Assembly: GCF_023555005.1 (NCBI RefSeq) | Contig: NZ_JAMJPJ010000007.1 | Span: 62,001 to 126,000 of the forward strand | Length of the DNA stretch: 64,000 nt | Origin: Halomonas llamarensis | GTDB lineage: Bacteria; Pseudomonadota; Gammaproteobacteria; Pseudomonadales; Halomonadaceae | Direction of reading: 5' to 3' | Part shown: piece after piece, positions 49,624 to 60,587 of the stretch | How positions within the stretch are numbered: the stretch's first letter is position 1 | How the letters are laid out: each line of letters begins with the position of its first letter | Program-made: the position numbers and the translations under genes | The notes under the pieces: generated by a model | The model's input: only the letters and a program-made list of their open reading frames with translations | Told to the model about the DNA's origin: nothing | The model's database searches: none

Positions 49624-50820
49624 TTACTCCAAAAACGCCCGCAGCGTATCGCTGGCCTGGTCGATGAAGAGTACGCCATTCAGGTGGCCGCGATCGCCTT
49701 CCAGGGTTTCAAGCGTGACTTCGCTGCCGCCTTCCTCGATCAGCTCGGCGGTGTGGCGCACACCTTCCGGGGCGAAGACGAGGTCGCTCTCGCTGTAAAG
49801 CATCAGCGTGGGCGCGTCGATGGCGGCAAGCCCTTCTTCTAACGAGTCGCCGTGGCCGGTCATAAAGGCTTGGTTGGCTCGTACCAGATACAGCAGATGG
49901 TTGGCATCGGAGGTTTCAGCGCGTGCGGCGGCAATGTCGTCCAGCGTTTGCTCTATCGCGTAGCGGGCGTCGATATCCTGGGCCGGGTCGCGGTCTTCGT
50001 CGGCCCAGTCGCGGTTAAAGATGTCGTTGGCCCACGCCCAGTGGTTGGCATTGAGCGTGACCAGTTTGAGCGCTTCTTTGAGCCCGTCGGTGGGCGGCTC
50101 GCCGCCGTAGTAGTCGCCTTCGTTCCAGTTGGCATCCAGGCGAATCGGCGCGGCCCAGGCGCTCAGCGTTGCCAACAGCCAGGGGTCGGCCACCCCGCCG
50201 CCGATCACGGGAATCAGGCGCTCGACCCGGTCTGGGTAGGCGCTGGCCCATTCAAAGGCCTGTAGCGCGCCCATCGAGGCGCCCATGACCGCATGCAGCG
50301 ATTCAATGCCTTGGCTTTCCAACAGCTCGCGCTGCACTTCGACGAAGTCACGAATCGTCACCACAGGGAAGTCCATGCCCCAGGGTTCGCCGGTGTCCGG
50401 GTTGATCGAGGCAGGCCCGGTGGTGGTGACATTCGAGTCGTGGGCGTTGAGGTTGACCAGCGTATCGGAGGCAATGATGTAGTACTCATCGGTATCCAGC
50501 GGTTTGCCGGGGCCAATGATGGCGTCCCAGTAGCCGGTTGGCTCGCCATCGGTCTCATAGCGGCCTGCGGCGTTGCTGGTGCCGGAGAAAAAATGGGTAA
50601 TCAGAATAGCGTTATCGCGGGCGTCGTTTAATTCACCGTAGGCCTCCCAGCCCACGGCTACTTCGGGAATGGTTTCGCCACTTTGCGTGGTGAAGTTCTC
50701 CATCTCGAAGGTCTGTTTCTCGACCACGCCGTCCCAGGCCATTAGCGATGAGGAGGCCAATAGCGTGAGTCCGGCGAATGTCGAAACCGTGAGTAAAGAG
50801 GTCCGTTGCGTAAGCGTCAT
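49624..50820 (-). CDS. secreted alpha/beta hydrolase (homoserine acetyltransferase-like)
   Basis: This is a 398-residue protein with an N-terminal signal peptide (TSLLTVSTFAGLTLLASSSLMAW) and an alpha/beta-hydrolase domain of the MetX-like group. The nucleophile elbow is GASMGALQAFEW, the acid lies in LMLYSESDLVFAPEG and the His in EGDRGHLNGVLF. Export makes a role in methionine synthesis unlikely; a periplasmic esterase or hydrolase is more plausible. The substrate is unknown. It is a single gene convergent with the DsbA-family gene. Confidence 0.82.
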   Translation of the reverse strand: MTLTQRTSLLTVSTFAGLTLLASSSLMAWDGVVEKQTFEMENFTTQSGETIPEVAVGWEAYGELNDARDNAILITHFFSGTSNAAGRYETDGEPTGYWDAIIGPGKPLDTDEYYIIASDTLVNLNAHDSNVTTTGPASINPDTGEPWGMDFPVVTIRDFVEVQRELLESQGIESLHAVMGASMGALQAFEWASAYPDRVERLIPVIGGGVADPWLLATLSAWAAPIRLDANWNEGDYYGGEPPTDGLKEALKLVTLNANHWAWANDIFNRDWADEDRDPAQDIDARYAIEQTLDDIAAARAETSDANHLLYLVRANQAFMTGHGDSLEEGLAAIDAPTLMLYSESDLVFAPEGVRHTAELIEEGGSEVTLETLEGDRGHLNGVLFIDQASDTLRAFLE

Positions 50821-50989
50821 AGCGTTTCCTTGAATGAGGGAGGGTTGTGTTTGTTATCGCCACCCTTCAGCGTAGCCAAAGTGAGTGCCTTTTGAACGAA
50901 TTTGGCTTGGCATTAGCGATCTTGGGGTCGCAGGAGGCCGCATTTTGATGGGTTTGGCTGTCATTTCGTCACGTAAGGGCGGCGAGAGG

Positions 50990-51302
50990 TTGACATGCCG
51001 AGGGCGCTAATGGAATCTTGTTACTTCCTGATTTGCGGGCGCGGAACCAACGGGCAATCCCCAATCCCCGCGTGAAGGGTAGGCGAATGCCTCTACCCGC
51101 CGAAGGACTTCCGGGCTTGGGCTAACCGCCCGACCTGGCCAACGCCCCGACGCGGCGATCTGCCGTGAGAGAGTGCAGGCCCTAACCGGGTCTAATGCCA
51201 GGGTTTGGCATCAGGTGCCGGCGTAACCGGCAGCGGCATACCGCCGCACTCGAAGAAAGCAGGCATCCGGCCTGTGTATGGCACTCGAGACCTCCAGGGG
51301 AG
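50990..51302 (+). promoter_or_regulatory. long structured 5' leader of ilvBH
   Basis: Almost 490 bp separate the hydrolase gene from ilvB. A TTGACA at 50990-50995 may be a -35 element, although no good -10 follows at 17 bp. Three clean hairpins follow: GGGTAG/CTACCC (51077-51098), ATGCCA/TGGCAT (51196-51212) and TGCCGG/CCGGCA (51217-51233), then the ribosome site AGGGGAG. There is no leader peptide rich in Ile, Leu or Val; a short frame at 51011-51076 encodes MESCYFLICGRGTNGQSPIPA. A cis-regulatory RNA such as the described ilvB-OMG motif is a candidate; I cannot test the match. Confidence 0.55.
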
Positions 51303-51309
51303 AAATACT

Positions 51310-53034
51310 GTGGAACTGCTTTCCGGCGCAGATATGATCGCCCGCTTCTTGCAAGATGAGGGCGTTGAGTACATTTATGGTTATCCCGGTGGTGCCGCGC
51401 TGCATATTTACGATGCGCTGTTCCGCCAAGACAAAGTGAAGCACATTTTGGTGCGTCATGAGCAGGCCGCTACCCATGCGGCTGATGGTTTTGCTCGTGC
51501 CTCGGGCAAGCCCGGCTGTGTGCTGGTGACTTCCGGCCCCGGCGCGACCAATGCGGTCACCGGCATTGCCACCGCCTATATGGATTCGATTCCGTTAGTG
51601 GTGCTGTGCGGCCAGGTCATGAGCCACCTGATTGGCGATGATGCTTTCCAAGAGACCGACATCGTGGGCGTGACCCGCCCGATCGTGAAGCATAGCTTTG
51701 CGATTCGCCACCCGTCTGAAATTCCTGAGGTGCTGAAAAAGGCATTCTACCTCGCGGCGACTGGCCGCCCCGGCCCGGTTGTGGTTGATATTCCCAAAGA
51801 TATGACCGCCCCCACCGAGCGTTACGAGTACGTCTACCCCAAAAAGGTCAAGATGCGTTCGTACAATCCGGTCACGCGTGGGCATGCCGGGCAGATCAAG
51901 AAAGCCGTGGAGTTGATGCTCAAAGCTAAACGTCCGGTGTTTTACACCGGCGGCGGGGTGGTCACTGGCAAGGCAAGCGAAGGGCTGACCGACTTGGTCA
52001 AGCAGCTTGGCTTCCCGATTACCACCACGCTGATGGGCATTGGCGCCTATCCGCAAAGCGACAAGCAATGCTTGGGCTGGCTCGGGATGCACGGCTCTTA
52101 TGAGTCCAACATGGCCATGCACCATGCGGATTTGATCATTGCCATCGGCGCGCGCTTTGACGACCGCGTGACCAATAACACCTCGAAGTTTTGCCCCACG
52201 GCCAAGATCATTCACGTCGATGTCGATCCCAGTTCGATTTCCAAGACGGTACGGGCCGATGTGCCGATTGTCGGCCCGTCCTCCAGCGTGATTAACGAAA
52301 TGATCAGCTTGGTGCAGGGAAAATCGGTCGCTAGCCCCGAGGCGCTTACCGACTGGTGGCAGCAGATCGATACGTGGCGCGCTGATCGCGAAGGCAAACT
52401 CTACGAGCCTTCCAAACCGGGTGAGGTGTTAAAGCCGCAGGAAGTGGTCGAAGCCTTATGCCGTGTGACGCGTGGCGAGGCATATGTCACCACCGACGTG
52501 GGCCAGCACCAGATGTTTGCGGCGCAGTACTACAAGTTCGACAAACCCAACCGCCTGATTACCTCCGGCGGGCTTGGCACGATGGGGTTTGGCTTTCCGG
52601 CGGCGATGGGGATCAAACAGAACTTCCCCGATGAAGACGTGGTGTGCGTCACCGGCGAGGGCAGTTTTCAGATGATGATGCAAGAACTCTCCACCTGTAA
52701 GCAGTACGGTGTGGGGGTGAAAATCGTCAATCTCAATAACGCCTCGCTTGGCATGGTGCGCCAATGGCAGGATTTGAACTACAAATCCCGCCACGCTCAC
52801 TCGTATATGGAGTCGTTGCCCGACTTTCATATGCTGATCGAAGCGTACGGTTTTACCGCCATTACCGTGAACACCATTGACGAGCTGGAGCCGGCACTGG
52901 AGCGGGCCTTCGCCGATAAGCACGAGCTTGTGTTCCTCGATGTGAAGGTTGACCCTTTTGAGCACGTCTACCCAATGCAGGTGCCGTTAGGCGCCATGCG
53001 TGACATGCTGCTGTCTAAAACGGAGCGTACCTAA
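51310..53034 (+). CDS. ilvB: acetolactate synthase large subunit
   Basis: This is the catalytic subunit of acetohydroxyacid synthase, which forms acetolactate or acetohydroxybutyrate in valine, leucine and isoleucine synthesis. It is a ThDP-enzyme: YGYPGGAALHIYDAL and RHEQAATHAADGFARASGKPG with the catalytic Glu, the FAD/central domain, and the ThDP motif GEGSFQMMMQELSTCKQYGVGVKIVNLNN. From the GTG at 51310, with AGGGGAG 7 nt upstream, it has 574 residues. The frame continues upstream to 51205 but that part lies in leader hairpins. It abuts ilvH. Confidence 0.95.
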   Translation: MELLSGADMIARFLQDEGVEYIYGYPGGAALHIYDALFRQDKVKHILVRHEQAATHAADGFARASGKPGCVLVTSGPGATNAVTGIATAYMDSIPLVVLCGQVMSHLIGDDAFQETDIVGVTRPIVKHSFAIRHPSEIPEVLKKAFYLAATGRPGPVVVDIPKDMTAPTERYEYVYPKKVKMRSYNPVTRGHAGQIKKAVELMLKAKRPVFYTGGGVVTGKASEGLTDLVKQLGFPITTTLMGIGAYPQSDKQCLGWLGMHGSYESNMAMHHADLIIAIGARFDDRVTNNTSKFCPTAKIIHVDVDPSSISKTVRADVPIVGPSSSVINEMISLVQGKSVASPEALTDWWQQIDTWRADREGKLYEPSKPGEVLKPQEVVEALCRVTRGEAYVTTDVGQHQMFAAQYYKFDKPNRLITSGGLGTMGFGFPAAMGIKQNFPDEDVVCVTGEGSFQMMMQELSTCKQYGVGVKIVNLNNASLGMVRQWQDLNYKSRHAHSYMESLPDFHMLIEAYGFTAITVNTIDELEPALERAFADKHELVFLDVKVDPFEHVYPMQVPLGAMRDMLLSKTERT

Positions 53035-53525
53035 TGCGTCATATCATCTCGATTCTGATGGAAAACGAACCGGGTGCTCTGTCGCGTGTGGTCGGTCTGT
53101 TTTCGCAGCGTAACTTCAACATCGAAACGCTAAACGTCGCGCCCACGGAAGACCCGTCGCTGTCGCGCTTGACCGTCACCACGGTAGGCGACGACCGCGT
53201 GATTGAGCAGATTACCAAGCACCTCAATAAGCTGATTGACGTGGTCAAGCTGGTGGATCTCACCGAAGGTAACCACATCGAGCGCGAGCTGATGCTGGTG
53301 AAGGTGAAAGCGTTGGGGGCCGCGCGTGACGAGGTCAAGCGCACGGCGGATATCTTCCGGGCGCAGGTCGTTGACGTCACGCCGAGCCTCTACACCGTGC
53401 AGATTACCGGTGACGCGACGAAGCTGGATGCGTTTCTCAACGCGATGTCGCCGCTGGGCATTCTTGAAGTGGCGCGTACTGGCGTATCGGGCATTGCCCG
53501 CGGCGATAAGGTGCTCTCGCTGTAA
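53034..53525 (+). CDS. ilvH: acetolactate synthase small regulatory subunit
   Basis: This regulatory subunit binds valine through its ACT domain and confers feedback inhibition on IlvB/IlvI. The N-terminal ACT domain is RHIISILMENEPGALSRVVGLFSQRNFNIETLNVAPTEDPSLSRLTVTT, with the GALSRV loop that binds the effector. The C-terminal half is the ALS_SS_C domain. The length of 163 residues is normal. Its start overlaps the ilvB stop by one base, so the two are coupled. Confidence 0.95.
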   Translation: MRHIISILMENEPGALSRVVGLFSQRNFNIETLNVAPTEDPSLSRLTVTTVGDDRVIEQITKHLNKLIDVVKLVDLTEGNHIERELMLVKVKALGAARDEVKRTADIFRAQVVDVTPSLYTVQITGDATKLDAFLNAMSPLGILEVARTGVSGIARGDKVLSL

Positions 53526-53570
53526 CGCGTATGTGGCCGAGTTAGCGTGCTTTAGCGCTATAAAAGAAAA

Positions 53571-53605
53571 ATGCCCGCGCCGTGGAAACGGGGCGGGCAT
53601 TTTTT
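53571..53605. terminator. bidirectional terminator between ilvH and recN
   Basis: ATGCCCGC (53571-53578) pairs with GCGGGCAT (53593-53600); further GC pairs extend it inwards. A-run before and T-run after allow termination in both directions for these convergent genes. Confidence 0.88.
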
Positions 53606-53624
53606 ACGCAGGTTTTGCTGGCAG

Positions 53625-55298
53625 TCAGTGCGGTGGGCGTTGGCTGGCGTGGAGCATTTCGCGAGCGTGGGCCAGCGTTTGGTCTGAGAGATTAACCCCG
53701 CCGAGCATACGTGCCAACTCGCTCACGCGGCCGCCCTCGTCGAGCAGCGCCATGTGGGTGAGCGTGGTGTTGCGTTTGGCGCGCTTTTCGATATGTAGGT
53801 GCTGGTGAGCTTGGGCCGCGACTTGCGGTAAGTGCGTCACCGTCATGACCTGCCCATTGTCGCCGAGCTTGCGTAGCAGCTGGCCGACGATTTCCGCCGT
53901 GGCGCCGGATACCCCCACATCCACTTCGTCAAACACGAGGCTCGGGGTTGTTGAATGGCTTGCGGCGACGACTTGAATCGCCAGGCTAATGCGGGAAAGC
54001 TCCCCGCCCGAGGCAACTTTCGCCAGCGCGCGCGCGGGTTGGCCAGGGTTGGCGCTGATCAAAAACTGTACGCGGTCTAACCCTTCAGGTGCCGGGGTGT
54101 CACGGCTTTCCAGGGCAACCTTGAAGATTGCCTTGTCCATGGCTAAAAAGGCCAATTGCTGCTGCACCTCTTTACCCAGCCGCGTCGCGGCCTTTTGCCG
54201 AGCGTCGCTGAGCGCTTTGGCCTCGCCGCGGTAACGCGCGCGCAAGGATTCGACTTCCGCGCTTAGCGCATCCAGGTCGCTATCGCTGGCGTCGAGCTGG
54301 TCAAGCTCTTGGCTCAATTGCTGGTGCTGTGCGTAAAGTTCTTCGGGGGAGACATGGTGTTTGCGCGCTAAGCGATGGATATCGCCTAAGCGGTCCTCTA
54401 TCCAGGCTAAACGCTCAGGGTCGAGCTCGGTGTGGCCGGATAGCCGCGCGAGTTCACTTGCGGCTTCTTCCACTTGAATTTGCGCGTCGCTTAGCAGCGT
54501 GAGCGTGTTGGCCAGGGCGCCTTTGTTGCTGCCGGGCAGTGCACTCAAGTGCTGATGGGCGCGGTGTAACAGTGATAGCGCGCCGCCGTCATCGTCGGCG
54601 CAGCAGTCAGCGGCAAACTGTGTTTCGCGCAAGATTTCTTCGGCGTGGGCGAGCTGAAGCTGCTCGTCCTCAAGCGTCGGTAGCTCATCTTCTTCTAAGG
54701 CGAGTTGGTCAAGTTCCTCGACCTGATAGCGCAGTAGCTGGCGTTTGGCTTCGATTTCGCTACCTGCTTCGCTGAGCTTTTTCAGCCGTCGGCGGGCGCT
54801 GTGCCAGGCACGAAACGTTTCGCCAAGCTGGTGTGTTTTGCCATTGAGCCCCGCGTAGTCGTCAAGTAGCGAAAGATGTGTCTCTTCGCGCATCAGGGCT
54901 TGGTGAGCGTGCTGGCCGTGAATCTGAATCAAATGCTCACCCAGGGTTTTAAGGTCGCTCACGGTGGCGGGCTGCCCATTGATCCACGCTTTAGAGCGGC
55001 CGTTTGCGGTGACGACACGGCGCAATAAGCACTCTTCACTGGGGAGTTCGCGTTCACTCAACCAAGCTTGTGCCGCCGGGAGGTGGTGGATGTCAAAACG
55101 GGCCGACAGATCGGTGCGCTCGCAGCCGTGACGCACGCTGCCTGCGTCGGCACGCTCGCCAAGGCAGAGCCCCAGGGCGCCGAGAAGGATCGATTTGCCG
55201 GCACCGGTCTCGCCGGTAATCGCTGTCATGCCGCCGGTGAGATCGAGCTCTAAGTGGTCAACGATGACGAAATCCTGGATGGCTAACTGGGTCAGCAT
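53625..55298 (-). CDS. recN: DNA repair protein RecN
   Basis: RecN is an SMC-like ATPase acting early in double-strand break repair. Walker A is in ITGETGAGKSILLGALGLCLGERAD at the N-terminus; a coiled-coil core follows; the C-terminal head has GELSRISLAIQVVAA and Walker B LVFDEVDVGVSGATAEIVGQLLRKL. From the ATG at 55298, preceded by AGGAGGAACC, it has 557 residues, the normal length. It is divergent from grpE. Confidence 0.95.
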   Translation of the reverse strand: MLTQLAIQDFVIVDHLELDLTGGMTAITGETGAGKSILLGALGLCLGERADAGSVRHGCERTDLSARFDIHHLPAAQAWLSERELPSEECLLRRVVTANGRSKAWINGQPATVSDLKTLGEHLIQIHGQHAHQALMREETHLSLLDDYAGLNGKTHQLGETFRAWHSARRRLKKLSEAGSEIEAKRQLLRYQVEELDQLALEEDELPTLEDEQLQLAHAEEILRETQFAADCCADDDGGALSLLHRAHQHLSALPGSNKGALANTLTLLSDAQIQVEEAASELARLSGHTELDPERLAWIEDRLGDIHRLARKHHVSPEELYAQHQQLSQELDQLDASDSDLDALSAEVESLRARYRGEAKALSDARQKAATRLGKEVQQQLAFLAMDKAIFKVALESRDTPAPEGLDRVQFLISANPGQPARALAKVASGGELSRISLAIQVVAASHSTTPSLVFDEVDVGVSGATAEIVGQLLRKLGDNGQVMTVTHLPQVAAQAHQHLHIEKRAKRNTTLTHMALLDEGGRVSELARMLGGVNLSDQTLAHAREMLHASQRPPH

Positions 55299-55329
55299 GG
55301 TTCCTCCTGGCGCCGGGCTATGCGGGTTT

Positions 55330-55362
55330 GAAATTATATACAGTGGATAATTTATACAGTAG
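55330..55362 (-). promoter_or_regulatory. recN upstream region with repeated CTGTATA half-sites
   Basis: On the minus strand, CTGTATA occurs twice about 18 bp apart just upstream of recN, each looking like the left half of a LexA box (CTGT-N8-ACAG) without a proper right half. SOS control of recN is common, but this site is only a weak candidate. Confidence 0.3.
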
Positions 55363-55422
55363 CCGATATCACACTGCAATGCTTGTGGTTAGGCAGCTTT
55401 CTCAAGAGAAATGCATTGACCA

Positions 55423-55450
55423 CTTGAGTTGAATGTCTTGGCCCCCATAT
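55423..55450 (+). promoter_or_regulatory. sigma-32 type promoter for grpE
   Basis: CTTGAG (55423-55428) and CCCCATAT (55443-55450) with a 14-bp spacer fit the RpoH consensus closely. It lies about 48 bp upstream of the grpE start. Confidence 0.82.
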
Positions 55451-55497
55451 AGCCTGCAAACCGTAACTGACCAATGTTTTCCGTTTAGGAGTAACGC

Positions 55498-56139
55498 ATG
55501 GCTAAAGAACCTCAAACCCCGCTAGATGAAGAGCTCACGCGTGAAGAGCAAGAACAGGAAGCCGAGACGCCGGAGCAAAAGGCACAAGAGCGCCTTGAAG
55601 AAGGCGAGCTAGAAGGCCTGATTGAAGATGAAGGCGATACCGTCGCAACATCATCGGATAACCCAGAGGCGGAGGTCTTGGCAGCGCAAGTGGAAGAGCT
55701 AAAACAGAGTTTGTCTGAGGCCAAAGATCAGTCGCTGCGCGAGGCGGCCGAGGCACAAAACGTACGCCGTCGTGCAGAGCAAGAGGCAGAAAAGGCGCGT
55801 AAGTTCGCCCTGGAAAAATTTGTCAAAGAGCTTCTGCCGGTGGTGGATAGCTTGGAAAAAGCGCTGGAGTCGATGGAGGAGGAAGCCTCCGAGGCCCACC
55901 GTGAAGGCGTTTCCATGACACTGAAGATGCAGCTCGATGTGCTGAATAAATTCGGTGTTGAGTCAATAGAGCCTCACGGCGAGCCCTTTGACCCGCAGGT
56001 GCACGAGGCGATCACGATGGTGCCTAACCCTGACGTAGAACCCAATACCGTCATGGAAGTCATGCAGAAGGGGTATCTGCTTAATGGCCGCTTGGTTCGT
56101 CCAGCGATGGTGGTGGTAAGTCAAAAAGCTGGCGGATAG
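55498..56139 (+). CDS. grpE: nucleotide exchange factor GrpE
   Basis: GrpE releases ADP from DnaK. The acidic, disordered N-terminus (Glu-rich to about residue 60) is followed by a long coiled coil and the C-terminal beta domain with the family signature [45 protein letters not shown]. The length of 213 residues is typical. AGGAG lies just upstream of the ATG. It heads the grpE-dnaK-dnaJ heat-shock cluster with its own sigma-32-type promoter. Confidence 0.96.
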   Translation: MAKEPQTPLDEELTREEQEQEAETPEQKAQERLEEGELEGLIEDEGDTVATSSDNPEAEVLAAQVEELKQSLSEAKDQSLREAAEAQNVRRRAEQEAEKARKFALEKFVKELLPVVDSLEKALESMEEEASEAHREGVSMTLKMQLDVLNKFGVESIEPHGEPFDPQVHEAITMVPNPDVEPNTVMEVMQKGYLLNGRLVRPAMVVVSQKAGG

Positions 56140-56151
56140 GCATAAAAAGCC

Positions 56152-56180
56152 CTTGAAATGCCGCAAGCCACCCCCAAATA
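56152..56180 (+). promoter_or_regulatory. sigma-32 type promoter for dnaK
   Basis: CTTGAAA (56152-56158) and CCCCAAATA (56172-56180) with a 13-bp spacer match the heat-shock consensus. It starts 12 bp beyond the grpE stop and about 115 bp before dnaK. Confidence 0.85.
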
Positions 56181-56296
56181 AAGGGACAACCATGCGGTCA
56201 CTATCAGTAACGTTCGCAAACGCCGCTGCATAACGACCGCTAACGTAAAGACATAACGTTTATTCACGTTTAACTAACTAATTTGAGGTTTCTACT

Positions 56297-58222
56297 ATGG
56301 GACGCATTATTGGTATTGACCTGGGCACGACGAACTCGTGTGTCGCAGTGCTCGACGGCGACAGCGCCAAGGTTATCGAAAACGCCGAAGGCGGCCGCAC
56401 CACGCCGTCTATTATCGCCTACACTGACGATGGCGAAACACTGGTAGGTCAGGCGGCAAAGCGCCAGGCCGTGACCAACCCGGAAAACACCCTGTACGCT
56501 ATCAAGCGTCTGATCGGCCGTCGCTTTAAAGACGACGTCGTTCAGAAAGACATCAAAATGGTGCCGTACAAAATCACCGAAGCTGATAATGGCGACGCTT
56601 GGGTTGAGGTGAAAGGCAAGAAAATGGCACCGCCGCAGGTCAGCGCGGAAGTCCTGCAGAAAATGAAGAAAACCGCCGAAGAGTACCTCGGCGAGGAAGT
56701 CACCGAAGCGGTCATCACCGTGCCGGCTTACTTTAATGACAGCCAGCGCCAGGCAACCAAAGATGCCGGCCGCATCGCAGGTTTGGATGTTAAGCGCATC
56801 ATCAACGAGCCGACCGCCGCCGCACTGGCCTACGGTATGGACAAGTCGCGCGGCGATAAAACCATCGCGGTATACGACCTGGGCGGCGGTACCTTCGATA
56901 TTTCCATTATCGAAGTCGCTGACGTTGATGGCGAAACCCAGTTCGAGGTGCTAGCTACCAACGGCGACACCTTCCTGGGCGGCGAAGATTTTGATTTGGC
57001 GCTAATCAACTATCTGGTTGACCAGTTCAAGTCTGACAGCGGTATTGATCTTTCCGGCGATAATCTGGCTATGCAGCGCCTGAAAGAAGCCGCTGAGAAA
57101 GCCAAGATCGAGCTTTCAAGCGCTCAGCAGACTGACGTCAACCTGCCGTACATCACGGCAGACAACACCGGTCCGAAACACTTAAACGTCAAAGTGACAC
57201 GCGCCAAGCTGGAAGCGCTGGTAGAAGACCTGGTGCAGCGCTCGCTCGAACCGTGCAAGGTCGCGCTGAAAGATGCCGGTCTATCAGCATCTGAAGTGGA
57301 TGAAGTCATCCTGGTCGGCGGTCAGACCCGCATGCCGCAAGTACAGCAGAAAGTGGCTGACTTCTTCGGTAAGGATTCGCGCAAAGACGTCAACCCGGAT
57401 GAAGCCGTCGCAGTCGGTGCGGCGATCCAAGGTGGTGTGCTCGGCGGCGACGTGAAAGACGTACTGCTGCTTGACGTCACACCGCTGACCCTGGGTATCG
57501 AAACCCTGGGCGGCGTGATGACACCGCTGATCGAGAAGAACACCACCATCCCGACGAAGAAGACGCAAACCTTCTCCACCGCGGATGATAATCAGACCGC
57601 CGTGACCATTCACGCAGTACAGGGTGAGCGTAAGCAGGTCTCGCAGAACAAGTCGCTGGGCCGTTTTGACCTTGCCGACATCCCGCCGGCACCGCGTGGC
57701 GTGCCGCAAATCGAAGTGGCGTTTGACCTTGATGCCAACGGTATCTTGAACGTGTCAGCGAAAGACAAAGCGACTGGTAAAGAGCAGTCGATTGTTATCA
57801 AGGCGTCTAGCGGTCTGTCCGAGGAAGAGGTCGAGCAGATGGTGCGCGATGCTGAAGCACACGCCGACGAAGATAAGAAATTCGAAGAGCTGGTGCAGCT
57901 ACGCAACCAGGCGGATGGCATGATTCACGCCACCCGTAAAACGCTGGAAGAAGCCGGTGATAAGGCAACCGATGACGAGAAACAGAACATCGAAACGGCC
58001 ATCTCCGAGCTTGAAGAAGCAACGAAAGGGGATGACCAGGACGATATCCAGAAGAAACTGGATGCTCTGACCGAAGCTTCAGGCCAGCTGGCGCAAAAGA
58101 TGTACGCCGAGCAAGCGGAAGGTGAGCAAGCGGGTGGTGAAGGTGCCGAAGGCGCCAAGCCGGAAGACGATGTGGTTGATGCCGAGTACGAAGAAGTCAA
58201 CGACGATCAGAAAAAGCAGTAA
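56297..58222 (+). CDS. dnaK: Hsp70 chaperone DnaK
   Basis: DnaK binds unfolded polypeptides in an ATP-controlled cycle with DnaJ and GrpE. All Hsp70 signatures are present: [16 protein letters not shown] at the N-terminus, [16 protein letters not shown], and [22 protein letters not shown]. The substrate-binding domain and helical lid end in an acidic tail ([18 protein letters not shown]) close to the EEVKD-type terminus of E. coli DnaK. The length is 641 residues. It has its own heat-shock promoter in addition to read-through from grpE. Confidence 0.98.
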   Translation: MGRIIGIDLGTTNSCVAVLDGDSAKVIENAEGGRTTPSIIAYTDDGETLVGQAAKRQAVTNPENTLYAIKRLIGRRFKDDVVQKDIKMVPYKITEADNGDAWVEVKGKKMAPPQVSAEVLQKMKKTAEEYLGEEVTEAVITVPAYFNDSQRQATKDAGRIAGLDVKRIINEPTAAALAYGMDKSRGDKTIAVYDLGGGTFDISIIEVADVDGETQFEVLATNGDTFLGGEDFDLALINYLVDQFKSDSGIDLSGDNLAMQRLKEAAEKAKIELSSAQQTDVNLPYITADNTGPKHLNVKVTRAKLEALVEDLVQRSLEPCKVALKDAGLSASEVDEVILVGGQTRMPQVQQKVADFFGKDSRKDVNPDEAVAVGAAIQGGVLGGDVKDVLLLDVTPLTLGIETLGGVMTPLIEKNTTIPTKKTQTFSTADDNQTAVTIHAVQGERKQVSQNKSLGRFDLADIPPAPRGVPQIEVAFDLDANGILNVSAKDKATGKEQSIVIKASSGLSEEEVEQMVRDAEAHADEDKKFEELVQLRNQADGMIHATRKTLEEAGDKATDDEKQNIETAISELEEATKGDDQDDIQKKLDALTEASGQLAQKMYAEQAEGEQAGGEGAEGAKPEDDVVDAEYEEVNDDQKKQ

Positions 58223-58251
58223 TCACCCCCTTTCTGCCAAGGAAAGCGGTG

Positions 58252-58273
58252 ACGCGGGAGACAACTCCCGCGT
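58252..58273 (+). terminator. hairpin between dnaK and dnaJ
   Basis: ACGCGGGAG (58252-58260) and CTCCCGCGT (58265-58273) form a perfect 9-bp stem with the loop ACAA. The following sequence is only mildly T-rich, so partial termination, giving less DnaJ than DnaK, is likely. Confidence 0.75.
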
Positions 58274-58322
58274 TGCTGTTTCCACAGCTAAGATGCGTAG
58301 CTAACCAGGAGGCGTAGGACCC

Positions 58323-59480
58323 ATGTCCAAACGCGATTATTACGAAGTCCTGGGGGTCGATAAAGGGGCCGATCAGAAAGAGATCAAGAAGGCTTACCGC
58401 CGCCTGGCGCAGAAGTATCACCCCGATCGAAACCCGGACGATGACTCCGCCGCTGAGAAATTCCGCGAGGTGTCAGAAGCGTACGAAGTCTTAACCGATA
58501 GCGAAAAGCGCGCGGCTTATGACCAATTTGGTCATGCTGGTGTCGACGGTCAAGGCGGCGGCGGTTTTGGCGGTGGCGGTTTCGGCGGCGGTGGTGCTGG
58601 CGATTTCAGTGATATTTTCGGCGATGTGTTCGGCGATATCTTTGGTGGCGGCGGCGGACGCCGTCGCGGTCCTAACGCCCCCGCGCGCGGCAGTGACCTG
58701 CGCTACAACCTAGAGTTGGATCTGGAAGACGCCGTGGCCGGCACCACCGTGGATATTCGCGTGCCGCGACATATCGAGTGTGACCGTTGCGATGGTGAGG
58801 GCGCCGAGCCCGGTACGACCAAAGAAGTCTGCCCCACCTGCCATGGACACGGCCAGGTGCGCATGCAGCAGGGCTTTTTTGCTGTACAGCAAACCTGCCC
58901 CACGTGTCATGGTTCCGGCATGCAAATCAAAGTGCCGTGCCATAAATGCAATGGCGAAGGGCGTGTTCGCGAGACGCGCACCCTCTCGGTCAAGATTCCC
59001 GCCGGTGTGGATACCGGTGATCGTATTCGCCTTAACGGTGAGGGCGAAGCCGGCATCAACGGCGGCCCGCCGGGTGATCTTTATGTGCAGGCCAACATCA
59101 AGCCTCACCATATCTTCCAACGCGAAGGTAGGCACTTGCAGTGCGATGTGCCGATCAACTTTGTTGATGCCTCCCTTGGGGGTGAGTTGGAAGTGCCCAC
59201 GCTTGATGGCCGGGTGAAACTGAAGATTCCGCCGGAAACGCAAACCGGCAGAATGTTCCGCCTCAAGGGCAAGGGCGTGAAACCGGTTCGTGGCGGCGCC
59301 CCCGGCGATCTCTTGTGTAAGGTCGTGCTAGAAACCCCCGTCAATCTCAACGACGAGCAAAAAGACCTGTTACGCCAGTTACAAGAGAGCTTTGACGGCA
59401 GCAACAGCCACAGCCACTCACCCAAGAAAACCGGCTTTTTCGACAACGTGAAAAAGTTCTTTGAAGATATGAAGCCGTAA
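58323..59480 (+). CDS. dnaJ: Hsp40 co-chaperone DnaJ
   Basis: DnaJ delivers substrates to DnaK and stimulates its ATPase. The J domain (residues 1-70) has the HPD motif in KYHPDRNPD. It is followed by a long Gly/Phe region, the zinc-binding domain with four CxxCxGxG repeats ([32 protein letters not shown]) and the C-terminal peptide-binding domain. The length of 385 residues is normal. AGGAGG precedes the ATG. Confidence 0.97.
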   Translation: MSKRDYYEVLGVDKGADQKEIKKAYRRLAQKYHPDRNPDDDSAAEKFREVSEAYEVLTDSEKRAAYDQFGHAGVDGQGGGGFGGGGFGGGGAGDFSDIFGDVFGDIFGGGGGRRRGPNAPARGSDLRYNLELDLEDAVAGTTVDIRVPRHIECDRCDGEGAEPGTTKEVCPTCHGHGQVRMQQGFFAVQQTCPTCHGSGMQIKVPCHKCNGEGRVRETRTLSVKIPAGVDTGDRIRLNGEGEAGINGGPPGDLYVQANIKPHHIFQREGRHLQCDVPINFVDASLGGELEVPTLDGRVKLKIPPETQTGRMFRLKGKGVKPVRGGAPGDLLCKVVLETPVNLNDEQKDLLRQLQESFDGSNSHSHSPKKTGFFDNVKKFFEDMKP

Positions 59481-59496
59481 GGGCACGTATCAGGAA

Positions 59497-59529
59497 AACC
59501 CCGGTGGCGGATGTCATCGGGGTTTTTTT
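59497..59529 (+). terminator. intrinsic terminator after dnaJ
   Basis: AACCCCG (59497-59503) pairs with CGGGGTT (59518-59524), followed by a T-run to 59529. It ends the heat-shock operon before dapB. Confidence 0.9.
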
Positions 59530-59556
59530 GTTTCTGGTACAATTTCGCTCATTTGA

Positions 59557-60399
<843 letters not shown>

Positions 60400-60541
60400 T
60401 TCAATGCAACTAGGGTAATAGGGGCTAGTCGCTGGGGCCAAAATCCTGTAACATTCCAAAAATTTTGGCCGGGTGGCGAACAAAGCAGCCCGCTGCATCA
60501 GCGTGATGGAGCATCATGGCCGCATCATGGAAAGGAACAAC

Positions 60542-60587
60542 AAGCGGGATGAGACCGGTTTTTTAATCGGCTTCGTCCCGCTTTTTT
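60542..60587 (+). terminator. terminator hairpin in the carA leader (possible attenuator)
   Basis: AAGCGGGA (60542-60549) and TCCCGCTT (60576-60583) form a perfect 8-bp stem followed by a T-run to 60587. A second T-run (TTTTTT) lies inside the loop. It sits 85 bp before carA and 140 bp after dapB, so it may end dapB transcripts or attenuate carA. A frame starting ATG 60529 ([23 protein letters not shown]) crosses it. Confidence 0.72.

Noticed and set aside
55330-55362. LexA box controlling recN
   Set aside because: Only left half-sites (CTGTATA) are present; neither has ACAG at the required distance. Kept only as a low-confidence note.
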